DNA of 64,000 nucleotides, taken from the NCBI GenBank assembly GCA_022414725.1, contig CM039464.1:49758777-49822776 (forward strand), written 5' to 3'. This DNA is from Microglena sp. YARC (taxonomy: Eukaryota > Chlorophyta > Chlorophyceae > Chlamydomonadales > Chlamydomonadaceae). Made by a program: the position numbers and the translations under genes. Positions 10,985 to 23,742 of the stretch are shown in pieces. Numbering within the stretch: position 1 is the first letter of the stretch; each line of letters begins with the position of its first letter. Under the pieces are notes generated by a model. The model saw only the letters and a list, made by a program, of their open reading frames with translations, was not told the DNA's origin and searched no databases.

Positions 10985-11068
10985 ATTCTTATGAAAACTT
11001 GTCACCAATAGCTGCCGATTGGCAGTCTCATATGCGAGCAGTTGAGACTGGAATAGACCGCATATAAC

Positions 11069-11227
11069 TAGGGACAGGCATTTCATATGATGTTGACCAA
11101 AGGCGAGTATGATATGATATTGTATATAAATGGTAGCTGTAGCCTAGTCGTCAGACTGCCTGCATCATACAATACCATATGATTACATGATATCATATCA
11201 TATCATATCATATCATATTGTTCCCTA
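11069..11227. mobile_element. MITE family C (TAGGGACAGGC...)
   Basis: An AT-rich element with ends TAGGGACAGG and TTCCCTA and a run of ATATC repeats. A related copy lies at about 31,855-31,998 (CGCCTTTGGTCAACACCATA), and a fragment at about 62,350-62,420. Confidence 0.6.
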
Positions 11228-11549
11228 CATATAACCCCGCATTGAGGTACATAAGAAGAGAAGCATGTGTGCCGGTGTCCTGCAAACATGTTACTGCCGT
11301 CCATGAGGCATGCTGTCCACTATATATTTAGATGTCAGGATGCAAGCAAGATAAGGCAGCGCAGCAAGCAAAATTAACAGGGCAGGTATGCGCCCAAGGT
11401 GCTCGCATCAATAAGGCCTGGTTGTGTCGTCTGCAACCGTAGTGTACCGGTTCACCAGCAGACAACAGTCTTATAGATAGTGCCCTACGTGTCCTCGGAT
11501 TGTCAACCATACATGTGTGATCCTGCACCATGAATGGTAGTACTAGTGC

Positions 11550-11752
11550 CATAGCTCTTATTTTCAGCTGAGAGCAACAGCTTCTAGGTAGCTCCCCTGA
11601 CTGGTTATTAAGGCAAACCAAATGCGGCCTAGTGCACCTTGAAGCAGACACAATCGGCTGTCCAGAACTGCTGAAATAATTGGGTTTAGCTCAATGGCTG
11701 GCTCAAGGAGCTGCCTAGAAGCTACTGCTCATAGCGGAAAAGAAAAGCTCTG
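11550..11752. mobile_element. hAT-like MITE, family A (shared by both arms)
   Basis: It begins CATAGCTCTTATTTTCAGC and ends GAAAAGCTCTG. The flanks ACTAGTGC and GCTGGTGC match at 6 of 8 positions. Its paralogue is 30,386-30,589, where the duplication is still perfect. Confidence 0.85.
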
Positions 11753-13164
11753 GCTGGTGCTATTTACATTTTACTAGCCATGCACAGTGCAAGATGCAAT
11801 TCAGATACAATATATGACTCCTCTCATACATGTACCATACATTATTCCACCCATGTACTATATGTGGTGCCACGCATGTAACCACAAACAAACCAGTTGT
11901 GTTCATCCGACGCGTCGCAAATTGAGCGACTCGGTGCCACCCCAGTACGAAATTGAGCGACGCGCTGCCCCCCAAACCCACCGGGGCACCAGGGCCCCGT
12001 GCTACGCCACAATCCAGAAATCAGGCTTGCATCGCAACTTTTGCTACACAACTGGACCTACAGAAAGCTGAAAACAAACTGTGTACAAAACATATTGCCA
12101 TTCATGCACCAAGTGTAGTGCCACACACGTAACCTCGTACAAAACGCACTACCATTCATGTACCATACATGATTCCACTCAAGCACCATCTGTTGTACCA
12201 GTCTTTGTATTTAGCTTTGCATGACCATAGGGCTGCAAACAACCTGACTTATCTGGCTTCACATCTGCAACTAACCATGTCCATTTTGTTACTCAGCTTT
12301 CCCCCTGCTTAAGCGCCCAGCACACCTGTTTACTCTTGTACTCTTCACTCCCCTCCGTTGCTTTCAGTCTTTGCAGCCCGTAGTCCAACAGCCTAGAAGC
12401 CGCTGAGAAAGTGACAAACTCCATGTATGGGCTCCAGGCAGAGGATGCACAGGGCAAAGGGTTTTACTTGAGCTTCAGTCCAGGGGTGGCCAAGTAGGCT
12501 CAAGGGACTTGTCAACCTCGGACAATCAAGGTCAATTCTGGAGTGCTGGGAGGGGCTCAGTCTGAAGATCACTACTGATATAAGGATCCGCAGTTGCCTG
12601 TGGTAGCTCCAGTGTTTCTGCTAAGGATTTGGGACTAAATGCATGTATAGTATCAGCATGTCCAGTACTCCGGTCTGCCTCTTGGGTGGCTAAAAGCCCA
12701 CACTGAGTCGCTGGGAGCTGAAAGGACAAGCCCAGAAAACTCCAGAAACACGCACGATTCGGTACAGAAAGTTGATTGTACCACGGGATAAGCGCGGCAA
12801 GCACGGCAGCAGTAGTAAGGCTGTAACGTATAGAATACGTCTAACCGAGGTGTAGTCACTGGAAGGCAAAGGTATACTCCCTGCTATCTGACGGGCTGAG
12901 AGACTTCAGCCCGAGCTTAAGTACTACTTTCCCGCTCCCAGCGCGCCGACCCTGGCGAAACTCTGTCCGTAGGTCTCCCATGTAACTGATATGCTTCGAA
13001 TCAATGCGTTTGATTCGCTTCGTCTTCTCGTCTTCGCTTCTGTACTACATCTGTTCATCTTCAGACGGGAAGTCGTCGCCTCCTCGAGGGAGCGCGTAGT
13101 GAGGATCGCTATCCGTCACTAAGGCTGTGGCGATCGCCCCTGCCCTTGTCCCGTCCTGCGATGG

Positions 13165-13368
13165 TCACGATATAGTGGAGCGCTTGTCCAAGCACTTGCC
13201 GAACGCCAGCAAAAGCTCCAGCTCCAAAGCGTCATCAAGCGAGCGGGCAACGGCATTTAGTGACACAGAGATAGGGATGGATTCATCTAGGTTGGGTCCC
13301 AAAAAGCACCATTCATTGAACCTCTCCAGGGCATGGCCTTCACGGCAAAGTGTCTCTCGTCCAGCCAT
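13165..13368 (-). CDS. Small ORF of unknown function upstream of rhomboid copy A
   Basis: From the ATG at 13,368 this frame gives 67 residues (MAGRETLCREGHALERFNEW...) with a balanced, protein-like composition and an acidic, Leu-rich C-terminal half. The longer frame starts inside the duplicated repeat, so the inner ATG is preferred. It could be a 5' exon of rhomboid copy A, but no good donor in the right phase was found and the right arm has no matching ORF. I do not recognise the product. Confidence 0.3.
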   Translation of the reverse strand: MAGRETLCREGHALERFNEWCFLGPNLDESIPISVSLNAVARSLDDALELELLLAFGKCLDKRSTIS

Positions 13369-13430
13369 ACACGGATCAAGTCGGATCAAGTGCTTCCACA
13401 AGTACGGTAGTTGATGGTGGTTGACCCTCA

Positions 13431-13650
13431 TACTGTGTTTCTTTTCTGCTACTAGCTGCAGCTTCTAGGTAGCTCCATGAGGTAGCTCCATGAGCCAAGC
13501 TCTGGACTATCACACATTCAGCAGCGCTAGAAAGCTGTTAACGTCAGCTTCAGGGTGCACTATGTTTCTTTAGGTTTGGCTGATTAGCCAGCCAGGGGAG
13601 CTGCCTAGAAGCTGCTGCTCAAGTGCTCATACCCGAAAAGAAAAACAGTG
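13431..13650. mobile_element. hAT-like MITE, family A (copy of the 69-272 insertion)
   Basis: It has the same flanks as 69-272, GACCCTCA at 13,423-13,430 and 13,651-13,658. The element moved here as part of the segmental duplication and not by a new insertion. Confidence 0.8.
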
Positions 13651-13859
13651 GACCCTCAGGTTTTTGAGCTTTCTCAACTAAGAAGAACTGCCATGCCGAA
13701 CATGCTACGCATCCAGAAGATGCAACTGCTAATCCCAGCAAATAGGGAACTAGTTAGAGAGCCGGATGACTCATCTCCACTACTGCACCCATATATATTT
13801 TGATAGCGGATAGTTCTAGAATTATCATTTTATAGAAATTCTAGTTAGGCTTCAATTGG

Positions 13860-15150
13860 AATTGAAATTGAAATTGAAATTGTTACACCCGAGTATTCGA
13901 GTAATGTGGCACTCTTAGGACGTGAAGTTGAGGACCAGTTAGGCTTCAACATAGGTGCGAATAAGGCCTTGTTTTCCAGCCCGCTTGATTGATTCATTTC
14001 TCCCTAGGGTTCGCATTTGCCAATACAAATGAAGGAATATTCTGCTTATTATTCATGTCATGGGTTTCTGTAGTTTTATACTTTTATAGTGCGAGTATGA
14101 GACAGTATCTATGTGTATGGTGTATTTATATACATAATCTATTTATAATGCACATACGGTGTACCTGGTGCTACCTGTTTACTCATGGTTAGGGTTAGGA
14201 AGCACGCTATTGTACGATTTAGATTACCGTACGATGTAGTACAATACTGGTACTGTGTATTTATACTGGTACAATACTGGTACTGTGTATTTATAGGCAT
14301 GTCCATGAGGATACCGACTTAACCGTATGGAATGTGGAATTCTGCGATTCCACATTCAGAACCTTTATGAATGGAAATGGCACTAAGACTTTCTGAAGCA
14401 ACCTAGCCGACTATCTTTCTACTTGTAGAAGAGCAAGACAGGAAGCCCTGGACTGCTTAGTGGCACCGTAATTTATTATCCCTTTTTTTTCTTCTTGTGA
14501 CTTCTCATTTGTTAGCTTCTTACCTCCGCCACTGTAAGTGGTTGAGATCTGGGTCCTGCTCTAGGGGGTTTAATACCTACGCCACCAAAACGGTGGTTGG
14601 GAGTTTGGTATGTTTGTCCTCGACACCCCCCTGATGTAATGGTTTTTTTTGCTTCGTGGGTGCTTTTTCTTTTTGTTTAAAGCACAGATTCTCATATACC
14701 CTCGCGGTGTCAAGTAGACTTTAACATGTAATGTAATGTAATGTAATGTGAACTGTCATTATTTGACATTTCGAGTTCTCGTGTTTATCATGCGATAGAG
14801 GGGGTTTGTTACATAAACTCAGCAATGCATTGCCGAGACAGGACAGCAGCACAGCCTGCCTACAATCAAATTTTATAACAGGGAGCATGAGGGTTTTTGA
14901 GGCACCCCCACAAACCTGAAACAAAAACTAGGAACAGTAAAAAAGGGAGCAAACTAGAGGCGGAAAGGGGAGGGATGCCAAGTTAGGCAATCCAGAGCAT
15001 CAAGCCCAACAAACACAAACACAAGAGAGGAGGGCCGAACAAAAAATAACTGAAGACCTCCAAGGGCATAAGCTATGAGCACCTTAATATGCGCTTTGGC
15101 TATATAGTCCTTCTAGTCTAGGACTCATGCAGTGAGACCCGCTCTTTAAG

Positions 15151-15196
<46 letters not shown>

Positions 15197-16190
15197 AAAA
15201 TCATCCCTTCCAGTTTGTTAGGAATTTGTCGAAGGATTTTCATGAGGCATGAGACAATAACATAGTGAGATAAGCTTATCAGGCGTATCTTGTGAAGGTA
15301 CTTTGCACTGCGTTTGGAAAATGATCACATGACCGTCGTAACATGGCTCCATCGGTCCAGCCTCTATGTATGTTGTTACAGTCCAAGGGTAGCCAAGTAG
15401 GCTAAAGGGCGCTTGCCGATCTTCCTTACGGCTGCTGGCCGATCTTCTCTAAGGCTGCTTGCCGATCTTCACCAGAAATGCTCGGCAGTGTCTTGACGCC
15501 TGGATCCCTCTGGTCCCCAATTCCCTTGGTAATTGACCAATTGAATGAATAGAGGTGCAAGCATTTCCAATTCACTAGACTTTGCAACTGTGCTTTTTTG
15601 GACAGGTGCCTGCAATTAGGAGAGAGGCCACTTATTTCCATTCATCAAATTTTGATATGTACAACTGCACCTACAGAGGATGGGAAACTAGGAAGAGGAA
15701 AGCAGGATGGGGGTCAGTTCATCAGTGCCTTTTCTTTTTAGCCCCTCCTGATATCATGATTTAGGGCTAGCATAGGGACACTTACCCTTCGCGGAGAAAG
15801 AATCCTCCTTGAAAAAATGTTGTGCAAGTCCTTTTGCCTATTTGACTACCCCTGGACTGTAACAACGTACCTTCGTCTAACAACGGGACGCGGTCTCTTG
15901 ATGTTTATTTTATTTCAGGCGGTACATTGACGTGACGTACAGATCGTGAGACGCGCGCTGTAGGTCACCTTCCGCCGAGGTACGCTTAGGACGACCCACG
16001 CTCCTCAACACCTCACTCCCTCTCCCGCTTTCCTTGCCGAGCCTAATCATTAAGGCAGACCAACAAGCATTAAAACTATACTTGGCGTGAGCAGACGAGT
16101 TGGTCGAAACATTTACACCTGTCCGGCTGAACCTGAGCCTGCTAATTATTCAGAAACAGTTGCGAATAATTCATTAAACAAAATATAGTC
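13860..16190. other. Intergenic stretch upstream of the cysteine-rich gene
   Basis: No supported gene is seen. It holds a repeat with the motif GAAATTGAAATTGTTACA plus GGACGTGAAGT (13,860-13,940; also at 16,975-17,045 and 63,220-63,390), an ACTGGTACTGTGTATTTATA tandem pair near 14,240-14,295, TAATG repeats near 14,728-14,750, and a long poly-C plus (CA)n run at 15,150-15,195. An AT-rich AAAATATAG at about 16,180 could be a TATA-like element for the next gene, but this is weak. Confidence 0.5.
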
Positions 16191-16263
16191 CGTCTTTGGC
16201 GTCAGACTGCAGTGCGAATCGAGAAGTGTCGCCGGACCTTCGAACAGAGGGGGCGGTGCCCGG

Positions 16264-19200
16264 ATGGTGCCACATCGCTCGAGTCTTGCGCCAGGCTGCC
16301 TCGCTGCACTGCTAGGATTTGTATTGCTCAGTAGAACAGCTCTAGCGACCCAGATACAAACAGGACCAGACGATTTGCACAAAATATATAGGCGTAACGT
16401 CCCACTGGGCTTCTTCCTTAGTTGCTACGATGGCTACCAGGTACTGTCCAACCCAGGCGACAAAACCACGACCGGCACCTGCGAGATATGCCCGGCCGGG
16501 AAAGCCTCGCAGGGGGGGCTGAACTGCGTGACCTGCCAAGTTGGGTGGAAGGCAACAAATCCTGGCACCAGCTCCTGTGACGTGTGCCGGGCAGGGACCA
16601 TCAGCACAAATGGGACTCTGCCTAACCCAGAGGCCATCAATGGGCTCACACTCTATAGCTTTGGTATTGCCTTGGCCACGGCTTGCACAGGCTGCCCGAC
16701 TGGCCACTATCAGCCCATAGAAGGGGGGTACATGTGCTTGCCCTGCCCACCTGGGACCTTTGGGAATGTCAGTGGAGCCTCTAGCTGTCACAGGTACGAG
16801 GGGTATCACACCATATCGGGTGGGAGGGGGGGGGGGGGAGGGCTGGGTGGAAGCTGGGGTGGCGTACCACACAACATGCACCAAGCTACTAACAACTAAC
16901 AGGCCAACACACAACACCCTCCACACACCACTCATCATACCAAACAACACACCACAGGTTTGAGGGGTATGACATTGAAATTGAAATTGAAATTGTTACA
17001 TCCGAGTAATGTGCCTCTCTCAGGACGTGAAGTGAAGGACACCTCTGCGTAAGCCGGAACTAGCATTAGTCACCATAAAAGGGTCTCCTTGTTAGAAGAT
17101 CTGAATAAGCCCCTTGGCAAGAGGGGTATGACACCATATCCATAGTCGGTAGGATGAAGTGGATTCCATGGTATAATTGTATTGTGTTCGAGTCCCAAAG
17201 GAGTATACTTTCTTCTACCGGTATGGTTGTGTCAAGAGTTCCATAGGAGTGTTCTTCTTTGTACCTGTATGGTTGTGTTAAGAGTTCCACAGGAGTGTAC
17301 ATTTTTCTACCCGTATGGTTGTCGTAGAGTCCCATAGGAGTGTACTTCTTTCTACCGGTATGGTTGTGGTAGAATAGCATGTGCCTAGTAATTTTACCAC
17401 AGCCACAGTGATAGGATAGCGTACTTTCAAGGGTGGCCAGATAAGCCAATAGGGACAGCCCACCCATACCGCACAACATGCACTACACAACACACAACAC
17501 ACAACACACAACCATTTCACACATCACCACAACATTAAAGATACAAGTTGCATCTATTTGTATAGCCTTATGGGTGGAAGCTTGGGGTGTGGTGTGTGGG
17601 GTGGGGGGGTGGGGGGTGGGGGGGAAGCTTGGGTGGCGCACCATACAACATGCACCAAGCAACTAACAACTAACTGGCCAACACACAACTAGGGAACGGC
17701 AACTAATACAAGTTGAAAAACTAATATTAACTAATATTATTATGTGTCACAATAATATTAGTTTTTCAAATTAATTCAAAATTCTGGTGAGACGGCTCGC
17801 CAGTCTTATATTAACTAACATTCATTAATATTATTCATTCATTAATATTAACTAACTTAGCCTTATCCTACACACAACACACTCCACGCACCACTCATCA
17901 TAGCAAACAACACACCAAGCAACACACAGGCCAGCAAACGTCACACTCCAAGCCAGGCACTACAAACCACCCTTCATTCCACTCACACCAGCTCTTAAAC
18001 AGGGGTTTCATGAAGGCGCTACGTGTAGCACGAGTGCTACATTTCCTACCTTACTGTTTCAGGGGTGCTATGTTAGAGCTTTTGGGGGATGAACTGGACA
18101 AAACGTTTCCGCGAGAACGCGTACGTCGTACTTAGTACTTGAAATCGAGAATTTTTGCCTGGAAATCCGAGAATTCTCGACAATTTCTTGACAACTTGAC
18201 GAAGTACGAAACGTTTGTCCAGTTCATCCCCTGAATTGCTATAAAGCTTTTGGGGGTTGCCTTTTTACCTTGCCTTTCCTTAAAAACGACCCAGCTACTG
18301 CTTATTTTTGGGGCTAAGCGTAGCAGCTTCTAGTCAGCCAAAGCTCTTTCCCTGTCCTTCTGTCTTAACAAAGCAGCTTCAAGAATTGAGTTTGACCTAG
18401 TTGCTGGCTACTGGAGCTGGCGGGAAGCTGCCATGCGTAGACAAAAGAGTTAACACTGTTCGTCTCCTTAAAAACGACCCTGCCCTGAAAATTGATTACG
18501 CCTCAGGTCTGAGCTGAGAGATGGAAAGTGATAGTTGATTGAGGATTCAGCAACAGGAGTTCTGTGCGGGGTAGATAGTGCTGATGTGGCTACCCCTGGA
18601 CTGCAACAGACCCAATCCTAAGCCTAAACCCAAACCCAAGCCCAAACCCATGGTAGCTTGCATGGGTGGGGCATAGCTTTTCTTTTCAGCTACGAGCAGC
18701 AGCTTCTAGGCAGCTCCCCGAGCCAGCCACTGGGCCAATCCCCAAGATGTCAACAGAACAAGAAATCTGGTTGTTTCAGCTGCAAGGTGCACTAGGTTGC
18801 AACAGGTTTGGCTGACTAGCCAGTCAGGAGAGCTGCCTAGAAGCCGCTGCACGGGGCTGAAAAGAAAAGCTATGGGGTGGGGAGTGTGCACCATTCCACC
18901 CGTGCCACAGACTGTATCTACCCCCCTCCAAATCCCTGGGGAACAAATACCCAGCCGCGGTAATGCTTATCGAGTGTAATACAAGGTCCTGGATTCACAA
19001 ATGTATACATTTAACAGGTATCAACCCCCCACAAACCTTGATCCACCTTATATCTAGGGAACAGCAACTAATACTAGTGTTTGAAAAACTAAAATGTACT
19101 AATATTATTACAGTGCCACAATAATATTAGTTTTTCAAATAAATTCAAAATTCTGGTGAGACGGCTCGTCCGACTAATATTATATAATAGTATATAATAT

Positions 19201-22200
19201 TATTTATTCACTAATATTATATAACATAGCCGACCCCCACTTATATCTCTCAGGTGTTAAGAAGGATCGGCGAGCATAGAAGGTCATGGATCCACATATA
19301 AATATATTTAACTGGTATCAACCCCCGCAAACCTTAATCCACCTTGAATCTACGGAACAGCAACTAATACTAGTGTTTGAAAAACTAAAATGTTCTAAAC
19401 CTTGATCCACCTTGAATCTTGCAGGTGTAAAGCAGGATCAGCGAGCAATGCATTTGCACGTAGCACCAGCTGTGCCGCTTGCGCGGCCAACTCCTTTGCT
19501 GTGTACGACGGTTCCCTTATGTGTCAGCCCTGCCCGCTAGGGATGGTTTCGTCAGTTGGTAGCTCGACGTGTACACCCTGCCCTGCTGGTCAGAGGCGTG
19601 ACAAGTCATCTGCTGTCTGTGTGAACTGTGTGGCAGGAACATATTCAAAATTACCAGGTGAGTGCGAATACGAATACCCAGGTGAGTGCGAATACGAATA
19701 CCCAGGTGTGTACGAATACAAATACGAATACAAATACCCAGGTGTGGACGCATACGAATACGAATCCAAATACAAATATGAATACAAATACCCAGGTGTG
19801 GACGCATACGAATACGAATACAAATACGAATACAAATACGAATACGAATATAAATACCCAGGTGTGGACGCATACGAATACGAATACAAATACGAATACA
19901 AATACCCAGGTGTGGACGCATACGAATACAAATACAAATACGAATACAAATACCCAGGTGTGGACGCCTACGAATACGAATACAAATACAAATACGAATA
20001 CAAATACCCAGGTGTGGACGCATACGAATACGAACACAAATACAAATACGAATACAAATACCCAGGTGTGGACGCATACGAATACGAACACAAATACAAA
20101 TACAAATACAAATACCCAGGTGTGGACGCATACGAATACGAACACAAATACAAATACGAATATAAATACCCAGGTGTGGACGCATACGAATAGGAATACA
20201 AATACAAATACGAATACAAATACCCAGGTGTGGACGCATACGAATACAAATACAAATACGAATACAAATACCCAGGTGTGGACGCATACGAATACGAACA
20301 CAAATACAAATACGAATACAAATACCCAGGTGTGGACGCATACGAATACAAATACAAATACAAATACGAATACAAATACAAATACCCAGGTGTGGACGCA
20401 TACGAATACGAACACAAATACGATTACGAAGACCCAGGTGTGTACGAATACGAATACAAATACGTATAAATATACGAATACAAATACAAATACAAAAACC
20501 CAGGTGAGTGCAAATTCAAATACGTATACATGTACGAATACAAAAACAAATACGAATACTAAGACCCAGGTGTGTATGAATACAAATACAAACACAAATA
20601 CGAATGAGATAACTTTCTCCAACTCAGCTCTTCGTCGATTAGCCCTGAGCTCTGAGACATCGGCCTTCGCTAGCACCTCTAATGCAGATTTTTCTGATCA
20701 CATGTCGCCACTCCATCGCCATTCCGTCGATGCATTGCCACGCATGCCCCCCCCCCCCCCCTCCCCCAAACCCTCAAACCCCCAGGTCTCCGCGCTCCGC
20801 CATGCAATGGCTACGCAACAATCCTGAAATCAGGCTTAAGTAGCCCAAGTAGCTACTCAACCTGGCCTGTATAAGTCTGAACTAGAAAATACTGGAACGA
20901 ATGCGCTGAATTCCATTGTTATTTTAATGGTCATTTGGTGGTTGACCCCAGTGCAAGCAAACGGGCTGGACCCCCTCAACCTCACGCCTCGTAATAAAGC
21001 GTACAAAGTCGTTTGTTCTAATGGGCATGGGGTGGGGGATTTTACAAGCAACGTATGCCAACATGTTGGCAAGAGTGTTGATGCACCGGTATATCACGTT
21101 TTTCTCTTTTTCCGACAACGCACCGCCACTGCGTCGCCATTCCGTCAGGCTTGAGTAGCCAAAGTAGCTACTCAGCCTGGCCCGCAGAAATCTATAAAAT
21201 ACTGGTACAAATACGCTGAATTCCATAATTATTAGATTCCGTTGTTGCATGCAGGCTTGGGTAGTAACCTGGCCCACATAAGTGTGAAATACACAACTGT
21301 TTATAACACATTTGGTTATTTTCCTTAAGCGGGGGGGGGCTTCGGTGTAGTTCTACTGTGATTTCCTCTTGGGGTTAATTGCACAAGTTGTACACATTAG
21401 AATGGGGGTCAGTGCAGGTTATTACATCAGCCACCCACATGATAACTGTTTCATTTTTGTGCTACTTATGGCCGCTTCCCCCCAGCTTCAATAGCCAGCA
21501 CTGGGCCAAGCCCAATACTTGCAGCTGCAATGGAAGGCATGCCATATCAATAATTAAATCCGCCACACACATGATGTATGTAAGTTCCTGCCACTCATTC
21601 ATTTTTGGACTTCGCGTGGCAGCTTCCACCCAGCTCCAATAGCCAGCGTTGACGTGCTAGCTTTCAGACGCTCTAGCTAGCTTCAGGTTTGGCCCAAGGG
21701 TGGGTTAAAGGAGCTGTCAAGAAATATTGCCCAACTTCAACAATCAAGATCATTCTATCAGGAGAGGCTAGATTCCCAGGACAGGCTGGATTAACAAGGA
21801 CTTCATGACCTGATCCCCAACGCCCAACCCCACTCCAAACAAAACCAAACAAAACCCAAAACCCAAACCCCAAACCCAACTAACCCCCCAAACCCCAACT
21901 TCCAAACCACAACCCAACCCAACCCAACCATGTATGCCTTGTACCAGGTTCCAACCCATCCCTAAAACCCTAAACCCTAAACCCTCCCAAATCACCTCAC
22001 CCACCCCTGTACGCCTTGTCCTAGGTTCCACCACTTGTTCGCAGTCCCCTGCCGGATCCATAGTGGCGGCTGCTGGATCAACTGCCTACACTCTCTGCCC
22101 TGCTGGCTCCTCTAGTGATGCTGCGCAGTCATCCTGCACCTTCTGCCCAGCTAGCACCTACTCGGACGTCGCTGGCTTGCCATCCTGTATACCATGCCCC

Positions 22201-23679
22201 GAGGGGCACTTCACGTCAACTACAAACAGTACTTCATGTACGGCATGTAGAGCTGGAACGTCAGTGTCATGGGACACCTCCAACAACTACCAGTTTTGGA
22301 GGGCCTCCCTATACGCCGACTTTGCGTCGCCAAACTGTGTGCCGTGTCCTTCAGGCTACCAACAACCTCTCCCTGGTTCTGCCACCTGTCAGCCATGCCG
22401 CACCGGATACTTCTCAACCGCAAGTATGTGATATTCAATGTCACAGTTTTTATGTTAAGCATCGGGCTCAAGGCAAATATACTCAGAAATTATATATTTT
22501 ATGTGAAATTGAATCGTACAAAATTAAATAATCAGGCTACCAACAGCCTCTCCCTGGCTCTGCCACCTGTCAGCCATGCCGCACCGGATACTTCTCGACC
22601 GCAAGTATGTGATATTCAATGTCTCAGTTTTTATGTTAAGCATCGTGCTAAGGGCAGATATTCAGTTTTGTCTTTTTAATTTAATTGTACAAGTTGAAAT
22701 AACCAGGCTACCAACAGCCTCTCCCTGGCTCTGCCACCTGTCAGCCATGCCGCACCAGGTCCTTCTCAACCGCAAGTATGTGATATTCAATGTCTCAGTT
22801 TTTATGTTAAGCATCGTGCTAAGGGCAGATATTCATTGTTGTCTTTTTAATTTGATTGTACAAGTTGAAATAACCAGGCTACCAACAGCCTCTCCCTGGC
22901 TCTGCCACCTGTCAGCCATGCCGCACCAGGTACTTGTCAACCGCAAGTATGTGATATTCAGTGTCTTGTTTTTCATGTTCAGCATCGGACAACTATTCAT
23001 GGTTTGTCTTATTAATTTAATTGTACAAGTTGAAATAACCAGGCTACCAACAGCCTCTGCCCGGCCCTGCCTCCTGTGAGCCATGCCGCACCGGATATTT
23101 CTCAACCGCAAGTAAGTGAGGGTCGGTGTCTCAGTTTTTATGTCAAGCATCGGGCTGAGGGCAAATATTCAGAAATTATATTTGTATCTTAAATTTAATC
23201 GTACAACCAGGTACAACTTCAAATAACCATGCTACCAACAGCCTGTCCCTGGCTCTGCCTCCTGTGAGCCATGTCCCAACAGATACTTTCCAACCGCCTG
23301 TAAGTTTTATTTGGTGATTAAAGCAAAGCTTTCCTTTTCCGCCACCAGCAGCAGCTTCTAGGCAGCTCCCCTGGCTTGCTACCCAGCCAAACCTATAGCA
23401 AAGTAGTGCAGCTGGAAGCTGTCATAATCAACTTTACCGTGTCGTTGAAATATTTGGGCTTTGTCCTGTGGCTGGCCCAGGGAGCTGCCTAGAAGCTGAT
23501 GCTAGTAGCGGAAAAGGAGAGCTATGTATTGAAGGTGATAGTTTCATGTACCGGTGCTGCAGCCCCTGTGTAGTCCTCCTGTGGTCGAATGGGTCACCTA
23601 ATCACCTTGAAGTACTGAAAGATATACGCATGCATATGTTAAACAAAAATAATGTATAATTGCTAGGGGGGGTAGCCAG

Positions 23680-23742
<63 letters not shown>

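Larger units (their letters stand above)
4579..13130. repeat. Left arm of a large inverted duplication (partner 28,750-39,110)
   Basis: Blocks of this arm recur in reverse order and orientation in 28,750-39,110. Examples are 4,579-5,020 with 38,670-39,105, 5,500-5,860 with 37,770-38,215, 6,090-6,840 with 36,830-37,595, 7,244-8,130 with 34,110-34,941, 8,380-9,610 with 33,200-33,900, 11,325-11,752 with 30,386-30,815 and 12,360-13,110 with 28,840-29,580. Exons are the best-conserved parts, but introns and several MITEs are shared too. The arms are clearly diverged, so this is an old duplication and not an assembly artefact. Confidence 0.85.

Noticed and set aside
11328..11651. Conserved frame shared with 30,587-30,811 (ends ALSCLHPDI) as a rhomboid exon
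   Set aside because: The frame is open in both arms, but it runs into the adjacent MITE, has no clear splice sites in the required phase, and similarity may only reflect the shared duplication.
12532..12804. Shared frame VLAALIPWYNQ... in both arms as the first rhomboid exon
   Set aside because: It is open in both copies, but no donor in the needed phase or clear start was found. It may be an untranslated 5' region.
19628..20827. ORF of 399 residues rich in TNTNTQVWTH and its minus-strand partner FVFVFVCVHTWVF
   Set aside because: Both are reading frames through a TACGAA/TACAAA minisatellite that has almost no stops in any frame.
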